DNA from: Lewinellaceae bacterium | Lineage (GTDB): Bacteria; Bacteroidota; Bacteroidia; Chitinophagales; Saprospiraceae | Length of the DNA stretch: 64,000 bases | Assembly: GCA_020636005.1 (NCBI GenBank) | Contig: JACJYR010000002.1 | Span: 806,001-870,000 of the forward strand | Direction: 5' to 3' | Shown: piece after piece, positions 25,096 to 34,900 of the stretch | How the letters are laid out: each line of letters opens with the position of its first letter | Numbering within the stretch: position 1 is the first letter of the stretch | Position numbers and translations under genes: made by a program | The notes under the pieces: model-generated | What the model was told of the DNA's origin: nothing | The model's input: the letters and a program-made list of their open reading frames with translations, nothing else | The model's database searches: none

Positions 25096-27390
25096 TCACC
25101 TGGCTATCTGCAGCCTTTCCCAACTGCCTCCGTTGATAACCACGAAATAAATACCGGAAGGCAAATCCCCTGTGTACAAGCTCGTTTCACCTGAAAACTC
25201 CTTTTGCAATAGCGGCTGGCCCAGGATGGAGTAAAGAATGACCTTATGCTGCGTTGCCCCTTGCGCCTGCACCCAAAGCTGCTGATCCGCAGGGTTTGGG
25301 AAAATTATTGTGCGCCCGCCGAAGTCTTCTTCTTCCGTTCCCGTTGTACAGGCAGCCGTGTTGTCCGCAACGAAAGTGGGTTGTATTTTGATGAAAGACC
25401 CCGTCCCGTTTGGGCAGCGGGCATACGATACGTCAGTTGTCTGCGCCCCAAAAACGACCTGATCTACGATGGTGAGGTCAGGTTTGCTCAATGTCAGCAC
25501 TTCGCCATCGGCATTGAGGTTGAAGGAGGCGTGCAGCCCTGCCTGGGTTTCGTCGTTGTCAATCCAGACGGGGAGGTAGCTGCCTGGCTCAAGCACCACG
25601 CCAACGGGGAACTGCCATTTGTTGAGCAATAGCGGATCGTCGGATAAGTACCATCCAGATAGATCTATGGCCAGATTGGTGTTGTTGTAAAACTCTGCCC
25701 AATCGTCGAACTCCCCGTCCTGGTCGGCAATGGTGGTTTGGTTGGAGGCCATGATCTCGTTGATGACGACATCGCCGAAGGTGTTCAGGTTGTAAAATTC
25801 GTATTCGGCCCGCTGCGGCGAGAACATGCCCGCCGCACTGTTTTCTGCATAAATATAATACTGCACACCGGACACGTCGGCCGTCACGCTGGCGCCAAAG
25901 ACGGCATCGCCGGCAGCGCCGTCGTTGTGGGCACCGTCGTCAAACATGGGCGTGAGCGTGAATACTTCTTTCAAATTGTTGCGGTGGCCGAGCCAGACCG
26001 ATGCAGCATTTTCCACAACTGCCGTAATGCTTACCTGCGTTCCTGGCATGGGCGCAGGCGGCGTGGCAGCTATGCTACTGATGAGCGGCGGCATGGCCTG
26101 GAATTCGGGCAGCCCAAGCAGGTACTGGATGCGCCCGTCCATGAGGGGAAAGAGGCCGTAAGCGTCCTGCCCATCATAGTTGTCCACCACCGTACTATTG
26201 TAGTTTTCCAAAAACTGGCCGTAGGTATAAAAGTGGTTGTTGTCGGCCAGCACCTCATCGCCAATGAGGCTTTGCAACTGCCCGGCCCTGGCCTCAAACC
26301 ATTGGCTGAGAAACACTTCATCCATCATCGTGCGCAGGTGGGCCACGTACATGCGCTTCCAGGTGGAGTTGTTGAAAATGGCCTTGAGCAAGGGTTTCCG
26401 GTCGTCGTTTGCACCGAAAAACGGATCGAAGCCGGTGTAAAAACCGAGCGCCGGCTGTGGATCGGCGGTTTGCGGGATGGTTGCCCAGGGGAAGCGCCCG
26501 AACGACTCATTCACGCCGTCGGGTGCAACGACCCAGTGGCCGTTGTCGGCCTGCCCGATGAAATAATTGCGGGTGCCTGCGCCGAGATAGCTGTCCAGGC
26601 TGGCCAGCAGGTTATTGAGGGCGGAATACCAGATAAAGCGGTCGAGGTCGAGGAGGTCTTTGGCATTTTGCGGGCTGCTGTTGAGCAAAAAGGTCATATC
26701 ACGCAATGCCTCCCAGCCGCTGGCGGAAGATATTTCATAATGCTGCAAATAACAGAGGATACCCTGCCCCAGGTATTCCAGGGAAGCACCCTGCCCCAAC
26801 GTGCAGCCAAAGGGGGCTGTAGCAGGGGGAGCATCGAAAGAATAGGACGGGTTGGCATCGAACCGTGGGTTGTCTTTATCGGATAAAAACCGCTCCTCAA
26901 AAAACTTGGAATTGATACTCTCTACATTGCTGTAGAGGCCGAGGTAGCTGCCGTTCACATAGACCGTGGCATAGTTGGCCAGGGGCGCCTGCATGTAGTT
27001 CCTGGCGATTTCAAGGGTCATCACCTCCCGCAGCCAGGAGGGGTCTTTGGCGCCGTTGCCCAATTTCAATACGTCGTAGCCCTGGTAGTCCTGGTTTTTT
27101 ACATGATCCAACTTGATGTTGAGCGGGTTTTTGGCATTTCCGGGGTCATAGGTGCTGCCGCCCCGGTAGCGGACGCCCACGCTGTCGAACTGGATGCCGT
27201 TGATTTCAACCGCGGCCAGCAGGCGATCCCCGTTGCCGGCAGCGTAATAGCCATCCAGTATTTCGTCCCAGTTGTTTTGCTGAAAGGTAATCTCGATGGT
27301 GGTGATTTGATCGGTGGCATACAATGCCTGCGCATAAGGTTCCAAAACATTGAACATCAACGCAATGCAGGTGGCAATAAATAATTTCAT
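25096..27390 (-). CDS. CotH-kinase / lamin-tail-domain protein, T9SS
   Basis: The 764-residue protein has a signal peptide (MKLFIATCIALMFNVLEPYAQA). The CotH domain spans about 25-400: VGVRYRGGSTY at ~70, LKLGNGAKDPSWLREVMTLE at ~95, then a VYVNGSYLGLYSNVE strand pair and RNYFIGQADNGHWVVAPDGV near 275. The last replaces the usual PWD with PDG, which may affect activity. A lamin-tail domain near 530-640 starts VVINEIMASNQTT and holds WAEFYNNTNLAIDLSGW. The T9SS domain begins IIFPNPADQQLWV and ends RLQIAR. The ATG at 27390 opens the signal peptide; a longer frame to 27441 is not credible. Surface-exposed protein phosphorylation is inferred. Confidence 0.88.
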   Translation of the reverse strand: MKLFIATCIALMFNVLEPYAQALYATDQITTIEITFQQNNWDEILDGYYAAGNGDRLLAAVEINGIQFDSVGVRYRGGSTYDPGNAKNPLNIKLDHVKNQDYQGYDVLKLGNGAKDPSWLREVMTLEIARNYMQAPLANYATVYVNGSYLGLYSNVESINSKFFEERFLSDKDNPRFDANPSYSFDAPPATAPFGCTLGQGASLEYLGQGILCYLQHYEISSASGWEALRDMTFLLNSSPQNAKDLLDLDRFIWYSALNNLLASLDSYLGAGTRNYFIGQADNGHWVVAPDGVNESFGRFPWATIPQTADPQPALGFYTGFDPFFGANDDRKPLLKAIFNNSTWKRMYVAHLRTMMDEVFLSQWFEARAGQLQSLIGDEVLADNNHFYTYGQFLENYNSTVVDNYDGQDAYGLFPLMDGRIQYLLGLPEFQAMPPLISSIAATPPAPMPGTQVSITAVVENAASVWLGHRNNLKEVFTLTPMFDDGAHNDGAAGDAVFGASVTADVSGVQYYIYAENSAAGMFSPQRAEYEFYNLNTFGDVVINEIMASNQTTIADQDGEFDDWAEFYNNTNLAIDLSGWYLSDDPLLLNKWQFPVGVVLEPGSYLPVWIDNDETQAGLHASFNLNADGEVLTLSKPDLTIVDQVVFGAQTTDVSYARCPNGTGSFIKIQPTFVADNTAACTTGTEEEDFGGRTIIFPNPADQQLWVQAQGATQHKVILYSILGQPLLQKEFSGETSLYTGDLPSGIYFVVINGGSWERLQIAR

Positions 27391-27405
27391 GGTAGTAGTT
27401 TTGGC

Positions 27406-27413
27406 CAAAGATA
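27406..27413 (-). promoter_or_regulatory. Promoter -7 box, TATCTTTG
   Basis: TATCTTTG on the minus strand fits TAnnTTTG 16 bases upstream of the CotH/lamin-tail gene ATG, so the leader would be very short. Confidence 0.45.
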
Positions 27414-27647
27414 GGCCACGGGCGTGTTTCAGAATGACCAAAAACAGGTATTTGTTGTTATATGGCTAAACGGACGCCACGGCACCCTACAAGCATAGTC
27501 CGGCGACTTTTGAGGATTTGTACTATTTTTGGCAGCCATTTGTGGAATACATTTTCCGGCGCCATCCAACTTTTGCCCCCGGCCCGGCGTCTTAATTTGA
27601 CCAACTGCCGTGATAAAAAACCCGGATAACCAGCAAAAACTAAAATC

Positions 27648-28295
27648 ATGTGTTTTAAAAACCTAGTTCTTATCATTTTCTCCTGCCTCCTCTTTGGCAC
27701 CCTTGGCGCCCAAACCGATAGGGACAGCAGCCTCGTCCAGTTCTCCGGCATGGTGCTCGACGGGACGACCTCGGAGCTTTTCCCGGTGCCCTACACCAAC
27801 GTCCTGGTGAAAGAAAAAGGCCGTGGCACCTACTCCGATTTTAGCGGCTTCTTTTCCATTGTGGTGGAAAAGGGCGACGTGATCGAGTTCTCCGCCGTCG
27901 GCTACAAAACGGTGGAATACGCCATCCCCAAAGACCTGAAAGACAACCACTATTCCCTCGTCCAACTGATGACGCAGGACACCATCAACCTGCCCGAGAC
28001 GGTCGTGTTCCCCTGGCCGAGCAAGGAGCATTTCAAACTGGAATTCCTCGCTATGGACGTGACCTCCGAAATGCAGCAACGAGCCCTCCGCAACGTGGCC
28101 AACGAAACGATGGAGCGCATGCGCAGCACCGTGCCCTCCGACGGCGGCGAACATGCCAGCATCTACCTCCGTGACCAGGCCCGCAGCTACTACTACATCG
28201 GCCAGCAGCCCCCGATGAACATCTTCAACCCAATCGCCTGGAAGCAGTTTTTCGACGCCTGGCAGAACGGGGATTTTAAAAAGAAAAAGAAGTGA
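27648..28295 (+). CDS. Exported carboxypeptidase-regulatory-like protein
   Basis: The 215-residue protein has a signal peptide (residues 1-21, LLFGTLGAQ). A CarboxypepD_reg-like beta sandwich follows: VQFSGMVLDGTTSELFPVPY, NVLVKEKGRGTYSDFSGFFS, then IEFSAVGYKTVEYAI. Residues ~115-215 form a second, helical part with MQQRALRNVANETMERMRST and a tail DGDFKKKKK-like basic end. Such domains occur at the N-terminus of TonB receptors; here it stands alone without a barrel, a form common in Bacteroidota. A periplasmic or surface role is expected. It is followed by a hairpin and a convergent T9SS gene. Confidence 0.75.
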   Translation: MCFKNLVLIIFSCLLFGTLGAQTDRDSSLVQFSGMVLDGTTSELFPVPYTNVLVKEKGRGTYSDFSGFFSIVVEKGDVIEFSAVGYKTVEYAIPKDLKDNHYSLVQLMTQDTINLPETVVFPWPSKEHFKLEFLAMDVTSEMQQRALRNVANETMERMRSTVPSDGGEHASIYLRDQARSYYYIGQQPPMNIFNPIAWKQFFDAWQNGDFKKKKK

Positions 28296-28304
28296 GGGGA
28301 AGAG

Positions 28305-28335
28305 CAGGTGATTGGGCAGGTCTCCCAATCACCTG
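28305..28335. terminator. Hairpin between convergent genes
   Basis: CAGGTGATTGGG (28305-28316) pairs perfectly with CCCAATCACCTG (28324-28335) across seven bases. It lies between the stops of two convergent genes. There is no long T-run, so termination is likely but unproven. Confidence 0.55.
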
Positions 28336-28352
28336 ACTAAATATATTCGCAA

Positions 28353-30050
28353 CTATTTTACAATTGCCAGATGGAAAACTCCAGTCCATCCATTTTCACT
28401 TTCCAAAATTAAATTGTAGGCCCCATTTGGCACTAATGTCAGATCAAATGAAAAAGTAGTTTTGGTAAATGCCTTTTCTTGGAGCGGCCTTCCCAAAATG
28501 TCAAATAGCCGTAACCTTATATTGCCTGAACTTTCGGGCAGTTCTATTTGAACCGTGTTGCTGGCCGGGTTTGGGAAAATTTTCACTCTCCCTTGCAGCC
28601 ATTCTGTCGTGCCTACCAAAGTGATTGGGTGACAACCCGAAGTGTCGCTGCAATTCCCATCGCTTATTTCTACTGCATAAACACCATCTTCATTTGGAAA
28701 AAATTCCTGTAAAACAGCCCCTGGGATGGCGGCAAAATTGTCGTTGCAGTCCAGCCATTGGTAATCAATGCCTGAGGCGTTTGACAGGAGGCTTTGGCCG
28801 TTGGTGGTGACGGTGGTGTCAAGGGCGGTTGGTCCGGCTACGGTGAAACTGTCCAGTGCCATACAGCCCAGCATGTCCGTGACCGTAACCTTGTAATCTC
28901 CTGCACAAAGGTTAGCTCTGTCCTTATTGGTGCTTCCGTTTTCCCAGAGAAAAGTAAAAGGCGCTGTGCCGCCGCCAATGCTCAAGCTGATGGCCCCATC
29001 GCATTCCCCAAAGCAGGAAGCATTGGTGATGGCCTGGCCAACGCTCATGGCCGGGGCCATACGGACTTTTAATGAATCTATTTTGTTCCAGCCAGGGCAA
29101 AGGGTTGGGGACGTAATCCGGTATTTGAAAACGGCTGAGTCGTTAGTGACCAGGTTCGGTACATAAAAGAAGCCTGTCCCATTCGACTGCCAGTCGTCGT
29201 AGCTGCCGTCATTGTCCAGATCCCAATTGTAGGTGGCATTGGCGGAAGGAGAGCCTGCGTAGCTGAAAAATACGGTGTCGCCAAAACAGTAATCAAAGGC
29301 GTCTGTCTGGTAGTAACCACTGACCACATTAGCGCAAACTGGCTCTTCAAAGGTGTGGCTCCAAAGACCCTGACTGTCCTTAAACCGAAAATACAGGGTG
29401 TGCTGCCCAGGCGACAGACCCGATGGGATAGTGATGGGGCTGGAAGCTGTAGTGATGGCCGCCAGACTATCCACGACTATCGGATTGCCTTGCCCGTATT
29501 CAACCTTGGTGTCAAAGAAATATTCACCTCCTGTAATCACTGTTATTTTTTGGTGTTTTACAAAAACATTGAAGTTCATCGTTTGGCTCCAAAGCCTGTT
29601 GCTGTCCTTGAAACGGACAAAAAGGCGGTGTAGCCCGTCAGGCATATTTCCAACGGAAAGCCCTTGCAGTACCTCGCTCATGGAAGATTGGGAGGATAGT
29701 GTCAAACTGATCCCCGTGCCATAATCCCCGACCGCATCGAAGAAATATTCCCCTGCAACGATGTTTACGACTTCGTCCCGTTTGATAAGCACATTGTAGT
29801 TCATTGTTTGGCCCCATCGTCCTCCGCTGTCCCTAAAGCGGACAAACAACCGGTGCAGCCCTTCCGGCAAAGTGTCAACGGGTATGTTGAAATCTAAAGT
29901 CAGGTTGCTGCCGGGGCTTTGTATAGTAATGGGAGTACCTTGCCCATAATCTTTTTTCAGGTCGAAAAAATATTCCCCCTTTACGATGTTTTGTGCAGCC
30001 AGCCAATGACCCAACCAAACCGACAGTATGGTGATGATTATTTTTTTCAT
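28353..30050 (-). CDS. Triplicated-domain secreted protein, T9SS
   Basis: The 565-residue protein has a signal peptide (LGHWLAAQ). Residues ~20-255 hold three copies of a ~75-residue unit with EYFFD-x6-GxG and LHRLFVRF-D--RLWSQT-like ends; the third ends LYFRFKDSQGLWSHT. A PKD-like segment (YNWDLDNDGSYDDW) follows, then an SprB-like repeat (CFGECDGAISLSIGGGTAPF) and the T9SS type-A domain with VKIFPNPASNTVQIEL ending FHLAIVK. The unit is a known pattern in Bacteroidota secreted proteins but has no function that I can state. It is the last of three same-strand genes for exported proteins. Confidence 0.75.
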   Translation of the reverse strand: MKKIIITILSVWLGHWLAAQNIVKGEYFFDLKKDYGQGTPITIQSPGSNLTLDFNIPVDTLPEGLHRLFVRFRDSGGRWGQTMNYNVLIKRDEVVNIVAGEYFFDAVGDYGTGISLTLSSQSSMSEVLQGLSVGNMPDGLHRLFVRFKDSNRLWSQTMNFNVFVKHQKITVITGGEYFFDTKVEYGQGNPIVVDSLAAITTASSPITIPSGLSPGQHTLYFRFKDSQGLWSHTFEEPVCANVVSGYYQTDAFDYCFGDTVFFSYAGSPSANATYNWDLDNDGSYDDWQSNGTGFFYVPNLVTNDSAVFKYRITSPTLCPGWNKIDSLKVRMAPAMSVGQAITNASCFGECDGAISLSIGGGTAPFTFLWENGSTNKDRANLCAGDYKVTVTDMLGCMALDSFTVAGPTALDTTVTTNGQSLLSNASGIDYQWLDCNDNFAAIPGAVLQEFFPNEDGVYAVEISDGNCSDTSGCHPITLVGTTEWLQGRVKIFPNPASNTVQIELPESSGNIRLRLFDILGRPLQEKAFTKTTFSFDLTLVPNGAYNLILESENGWTGVFHLAIVK

Positions 30051-30077
30051 TGCTTCTGTTTTTAAGAGTTTGTTTGG

Positions 30078-31136
30078 TCAATCATTTACCCTTACCTTAA
30101 ACTGCACCTGGATGTTGGTGTCGCCACAAGGCTGCACGGTGCATTGATAAATAGCGGGCCAGGCAGGCAGGTTGGCTGGCGAAACCGGGTTGTCGGAATA
30201 ATAGGGATCACCGCCGTTGTAGGCACCGTGGGTCGTGGTTTGGTCGGGAGGCAGGAGTGTCCAATTATCTGTTTCAAAGTTGAAACTTCCATCATTATAT
30301 GGATCCATGACATTGGTACTGTTCGAGGCTACAATAGCCTGGTTTTGAGCATTTGACAACGATAATATATTATGGTGGATCATCTGGTTCATCGGCTCGG
30401 AATCAATAGTCCCTACATAATTATAAGCAATATCACTGCCTCTTATCCAAAGCAATGAATTCGCCTTAAAAGTGTTATTGTAAACTGTTCCGTTTAGGAT
30501 ATTCACTTGGGTGTCAGAGCCACAGTAATTATCAATATCGCCCATTATGAGATTATTGGTGATATAGACTGCATTAATTGTATTATAACATCCAAATGCT
30601 AAATCTCTTTCTATGATATTTCGAGTAATAAATATATTGGAGCAAGCAATGATATTTGAGGCAGTTCCATTTTCGAATCGAATCAGTTCCATCCTGTTCC
30701 TTGTAATTGTGAGGTTGGAGACTTTCTCTATCATAATGGATATTGGGTTGCCAAAATCTGAGAAAATGTTCAAACCCGTTATGTACGAACCACTGGAACC
30801 TTCTTTTAAGGTTATCCCAGGTGCACCACCGATTGTAGCTGCAAGATGGCTGCATAAAGTAGGCTGCAAATTCGCTTGTTCGAGAAAAAAGCCCGGTCCG
30901 ATGATGGTAAGTTTTTTAAAGATTTGAATATTACCTTGATAAGGTTGTGCGGAACCCTCCACATAAACGGTATCTCCTGCTGAAACTGTGGGGCTGTCTA
31001 CCGCATCTTTAAGTTCGTTGAAATCCACCTGTGTAGGTACGGTCAGCGCATTGTTCACCCGCCACTTCTTGGCAAAAGCAGGCATGGCCAAAGTGGCGAA
31101 AAAAAGGAGGAAAAAGAATTTTGATGAAGTTTTCAT
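30078..31136 (-). CDS. Secreted beta-helix (pectin-lyase-fold) protein
   Basis: The 352-residue protein starts MKTSSKFFFLLFFATLAMPAFA (signal peptide). From ~45 it shows beta-helix turns: GDTVYVEGSAQPYQGNIQIF, KKLTIIGPGFFL, SYITGLNIFSD, SIMIEKVSNLTITRNRMELI, NIFITRNIIERD. That ladder of I-x-N steps is shared with the lipoprotein at 5091-6218. No T9SS domain or catalytic residues were seen. ATG at 31136 is chosen since upstream codons lack a signal. It has 82 bases to the barrel gene upstream and 27 to the gene downstream, a likely operon. Confidence 0.7.
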   Translation of the reverse strand: MKTSSKFFFLLFFATLAMPAFAKKWRVNNALTVPTQVDFNELKDAVDSPTVSAGDTVYVEGSAQPYQGNIQIFKKLTIIGPGFFLEQANLQPTLCSHLAATIGGAPGITLKEGSSGSYITGLNIFSDFGNPISIMIEKVSNLTITRNRMELIRFENGTASNIIACSNIFITRNIIERDLAFGCYNTINAVYITNNLIMGDIDNYCGSDTQVNILNGTVYNNTFKANSLLWIRGSDIAYNYVGTIDSEPMNQMIHHNILSLSNAQNQAIVASNSTNVMDPYNDGSFNFETDNWTLLPPDQTTTHGAYNGGDPYYSDNPVSPANLPAWPAIYQCTVQPCGDTNIQVQFKVRVND

Positions 31137-31218
31137 GTCCAATATTTTTTGATTGTTAAAAAATGAAGTTTCGCCAAATGTTTTTTGTGTGATTTGTTCA
31201 GGCAGGAACAAAAGGGGA

Positions 31219-31773
31219 TCACCCCCGATTCAGCACATACCGCACCCCCACACTCCCATACCCCGCCCGAAGCCCAGAGCCAAAACCGTTGATGAAAACC
31301 GTAGGTGCCCACTCAATGGTCACGTTCACCGGGTAGTCGTCGAACGTGTAGTTGATGCCGCCGCAGGCCTGGATGCCGACCGACATTTTGGAGTACCTGT
31401 CCGAATGATAATAGCCGTAGTCCCAGTTCCAGAAATAGGCCGCAGCGCCGCCGCCGAAGTAGTAGGAGAAATTGCCCAGCAGGTCGTAGTTGATCTCAAT
31501 GGGGCGGTGGTACTGCAGGTTGGCACCGACCGTCCACCAACGGTAGCCATAGCGGTAGTCGTAGCGGTCGTAGTAGTCCCAGTAATAGGCATTGTAGTGC
31601 CTGCCCTGAGTGCCCGCGTACAGGTCAACGGCCATGTTTTCACTGAAGAAATGCTTGAGGGAAATGGCAAGCGGTGCGCCCAGCTTGGCACCTACGGCGC
31701 TCTTGAAATCCTGGGCTTGGAGGGTGCAGCAAAGGCATAGGAATGCCACTGAAATGATGGTTGTCTTTTTCAT
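31219..31773 (-). CDS. Outer-membrane beta-barrel protein
   Basis: The 184-residue protein has a signal peptide ending LCCTLQAQ. Eight or so amphipathic strands follow, each rich in aromatics and glycine: AVGAKLGAPLAISLKHFF, MAVDLYAGTQGR, a very Tyr-rich WDYYDRYDYRYGYRWW loop, then GVRYVLNR at the C-terminus, as expected for a small porin-like barrel. Function cannot be told. It heads a same-strand run of three exported proteins. Confidence 0.7.
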   Translation of the reverse strand: MKKTTIISVAFLCLCCTLQAQDFKSAVGAKLGAPLAISLKHFFSENMAVDLYAGTQGRHYNAYYWDYYDRYDYRYGYRWWTVGANLQYHRPIEINYDLLGNFSYYFGGGAAAYFWNWDYGYYHSDRYSKMSVGIQACGGINYTFDDYPVNVTIEWAPTVFINGFGSGLRAGYGSVGVRYVLNRG

Positions 31774-31984
31774 TTCGGTTGAGTTTTTTAAGTGATGAAA
31801 ATGATGTTGGTAACTGCTGGAAAAGAAATGGAAAGGCCCTTCCGCCAGCTTTCTAAGCGTTCAAACAAGTAGTTTGTCTAATGTGCCAACTTGTTGAACT
31901 TCCCTGGTTAGTGCCTGATTCAACCACCGGGGTACTCAACTATTTTCAAACAAATTCAAACCATTCAAACAAATTCAAACCATA

Positions 31985-34900
31985 TTACCTCACCAGCGTC
32001 AAATCCCCCGACATCATTTCCACCCTGCCATCAACGGTCTCGACCTCGGCCCACCAGGTGAAAACGGCCGGTGCCACCGGGTGGCCATTGAATTGGCCGT
32101 CCCACCCCTCAGCAGGTTCGTTGAAAGGAAAATCTTCTTTGAAAAACACCATGCCGCCCCAGCGGTCAAATACCCGAAGGCTGCGGATGGCCATCATGGC
32201 GGTTGTTTTTGCAAAAAGCGTAAACCCGTCGTTGATGCCGTCCCCATTGGGCGAAAAAGCGTTGGGGGCATACACGGCCAGGGATTTGTCCACCCGCACC
32301 AGCACGGCATCCGAGGCCGGGCAGCCATGTTCGTTCCAGGCCGTCAGGGTGTATTCCACGTCCTCGTAGGGCATGGTGTTGGGGCGCAAATCATCTGGAT
32401 CATCGAGCCAGGTGGGGGGCGACCAAACAAGGCTGTCGGGCATAAAATTCAACTGCGGGTTTAGCCGCTCCTGGTCGCCCAGTGCCAGGCCAACATCGGC
32501 GCCGAGGTCTATGAACAATTCCGGCAGTGACGGAAAAATAAACGCCGTATCGTACCGGCAACCGTTTTCATCCTCCAACGTAAAGCCATACGCCCCCGGT
32601 GGCATACCCTCAAACAAGGCAGGTGCCAGCACGGGAAAATCGCCATTGATAGAAGCCTCCACCTCCCCGGCGCCACCGGTCCAGGTGATTACCTCCACCC
32701 GCCCATTGTCTTCGCCGTGGCACCGGGGCGGTTCAATCAACAGCGCCGGTACGAGGGGCAATGGCTGGACGAGAAAGACACTGTCTTCCGCCCTGCACCC
32801 CAGCGAATCAGTGACTGTCACGGCATACATTCCTGCTGGCAGGTTGTGGATGGCCGGGGTTTGTGCCAGGTTCGACCACAGGAAGGAGAAAGGCGGGATG
32901 CCTTCGGTGGCTTGGGCTTCTGCCGAACCATCGGCCATGCCGTAACACGAAACCGGATACCCGTTGAAAGGCTGCGGCACCTCGATGGACAATGCCGCCC
33001 GGCCCGTGCGGATGCCGACGGTGTCGGGAAAACTGAAAGGGCAGTCATAGCCTGCCTGCTCGGCTGACAAAAGGGAGACGTTCATGTCCTGGGTTGCGAT
33101 AAACAGGAACGTCGTATCTTGTGAAACCACCGTGGGGCTTGGTAAAACGGGAGTATTCCACCAGAGCAGCAACGTATTGGTGGCATTGGAAAACCCAACC
33201 GACAGGGTGGCAGTATCGCCCCTGCAAAGCAACGTGTCGCCGGAGAGGTGGACGACAATCTGTGGCGTTTCAACAATAGTGGTGCTGTCCGTTCCGGTGC
33301 AGCCATTAGCGTCGGTAATGGTGACGGAGTAGCTGCCGGCCGCACCTACCATTACCGGTGTTGCGCTGCCATCCGACCAGGTGTAGGCAGTATAGGGTTG
33401 GCCAAGCGACAGGGAGGTGGTTTCGTTTTTACAAATAACCGTGTCGCCTACGATAACGGGGGCTGGCGGCAGGTGCTCGGTCACAGATACGCTTCCTTCC
33501 CAGGCACAGCCGAAGGTGTCAACAACAGTCACTACCAAACTGATTGGCATATTGGCCAGCAACGAATCGCCCTGCACTCCGTTCGACCATTGGATTTCAT
33601 CGAAAGTGCCCTCCACCCACAGCCAGTTCGATTGGCCGGGGCAAATGGAGGGGTCGCCATTTATGACGGGGTTCAATTCCGGCACCTGTGCCACTTGCAT
33701 GGATGCAGTTGTGGTGCAACCATAATCACTCGTGGCTGATACTGAATAAATTCCAGGTTGAAAGATTTGCACTTGGGCATCGGCCAGGCCATTGTTCCAT
33801 AAAAACTGCGGTGCGTCCGTCACGACAGTCAGCACAAGGGTATCCACTCCGCACAACCTGTTTTCACCGCTGATGGAAACGGACGGTACGATTTGGGCAG
33901 GCGAAAGCGCAATGCTCCGCTCAAGGATACAAGCCCCTATGTCAATGAAAGCCTCGTAAACAACTGTGTCCATGGGGTTTTGGACAATCAGCTCCCGTGT
34001 GTGGCCCAGCACGTCCCCGGCGCCATTTTTCCAGGTATAAGTGGCGGGCACATTGTCAAGTTGCAGCGTCACCGTGTTGTCGCAATTGTAATTGACGGTG
34101 ATGGAATCTTGATAATATCCAATGGAAAGTTGCTTGTCCACACTGTTGAGGCAGGCATCTACCACCCGGAAACAATGATCGCCTTGCTCTAAACCAGGCA
34201 GGATAACAGTGGTGTCGTAGGAGGTCGTACTGTTCAGCACGGTCAAAAAATTATTGCAGTCCACTTCCTGAACCATATACGGGAGCTTTCCGCCGGCAAT
34301 TTGCAAATCCAAATCCAATGTGGCTGCCCCGTCGCAGAGGATGGTTTTTCCCGTATTCATCGAAAGCGGCACCGGTACCGGAACAGTCACGGTGGTTGTG
34401 TCAAGCGGGCAATTCCCAAAGAATGCAAGTAGGTAAACGGTATGGTCTCCCGGTGGCACGTTGTTGAAAGTGTAGGTTGTGCCAGTTTGGTTTTGCGAAA
34501 TGGCGAGATCCAACCTGTATCTGTCAGTGGCATAGCTTCCCCAATCAATGTTTAAATTGTTCGAATCGGCCCAGGCCTCCCACTCATTGACATCGAGCGC
34601 TCCGGTAGCAGTGACAGTGCCTCCTCCAGGACACGTACCGTCAGCCACGGCTTCCAGGTTGAAGGTAGGCATGGGCAGGAAAATGCTGTCCGGTATGCCA
34701 CAGTACCGCATGGCCTGAATGGCATATTCTCCTGGTAGCAGATCGGTGTAATATTGGAGGCAATTGGCATCCAGATCGTCTTCGTCCAGCACCCTGTCCA
34801 CCCCATTCCCCCAAATATGCAGTTCACCATAGGAGGACGTTAACCGGAGCCGGTAAACAGGTGTACAATGTCCGTTGATCAATTGACTGGATATAGAAGC

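Noticed and set aside
25738..26886. Plus-strand open frame of 382 codons opposite the CotH/lamin-tail gene
   Set aside because: Antisense shadow with no independent start context or homology.
31950..31985. Short CAAACAAATTCAAACCATT repeats as a possible CRISPR-like array
   Set aside because: Only two short imperfect copies without spacers of constant length and without cas genes.
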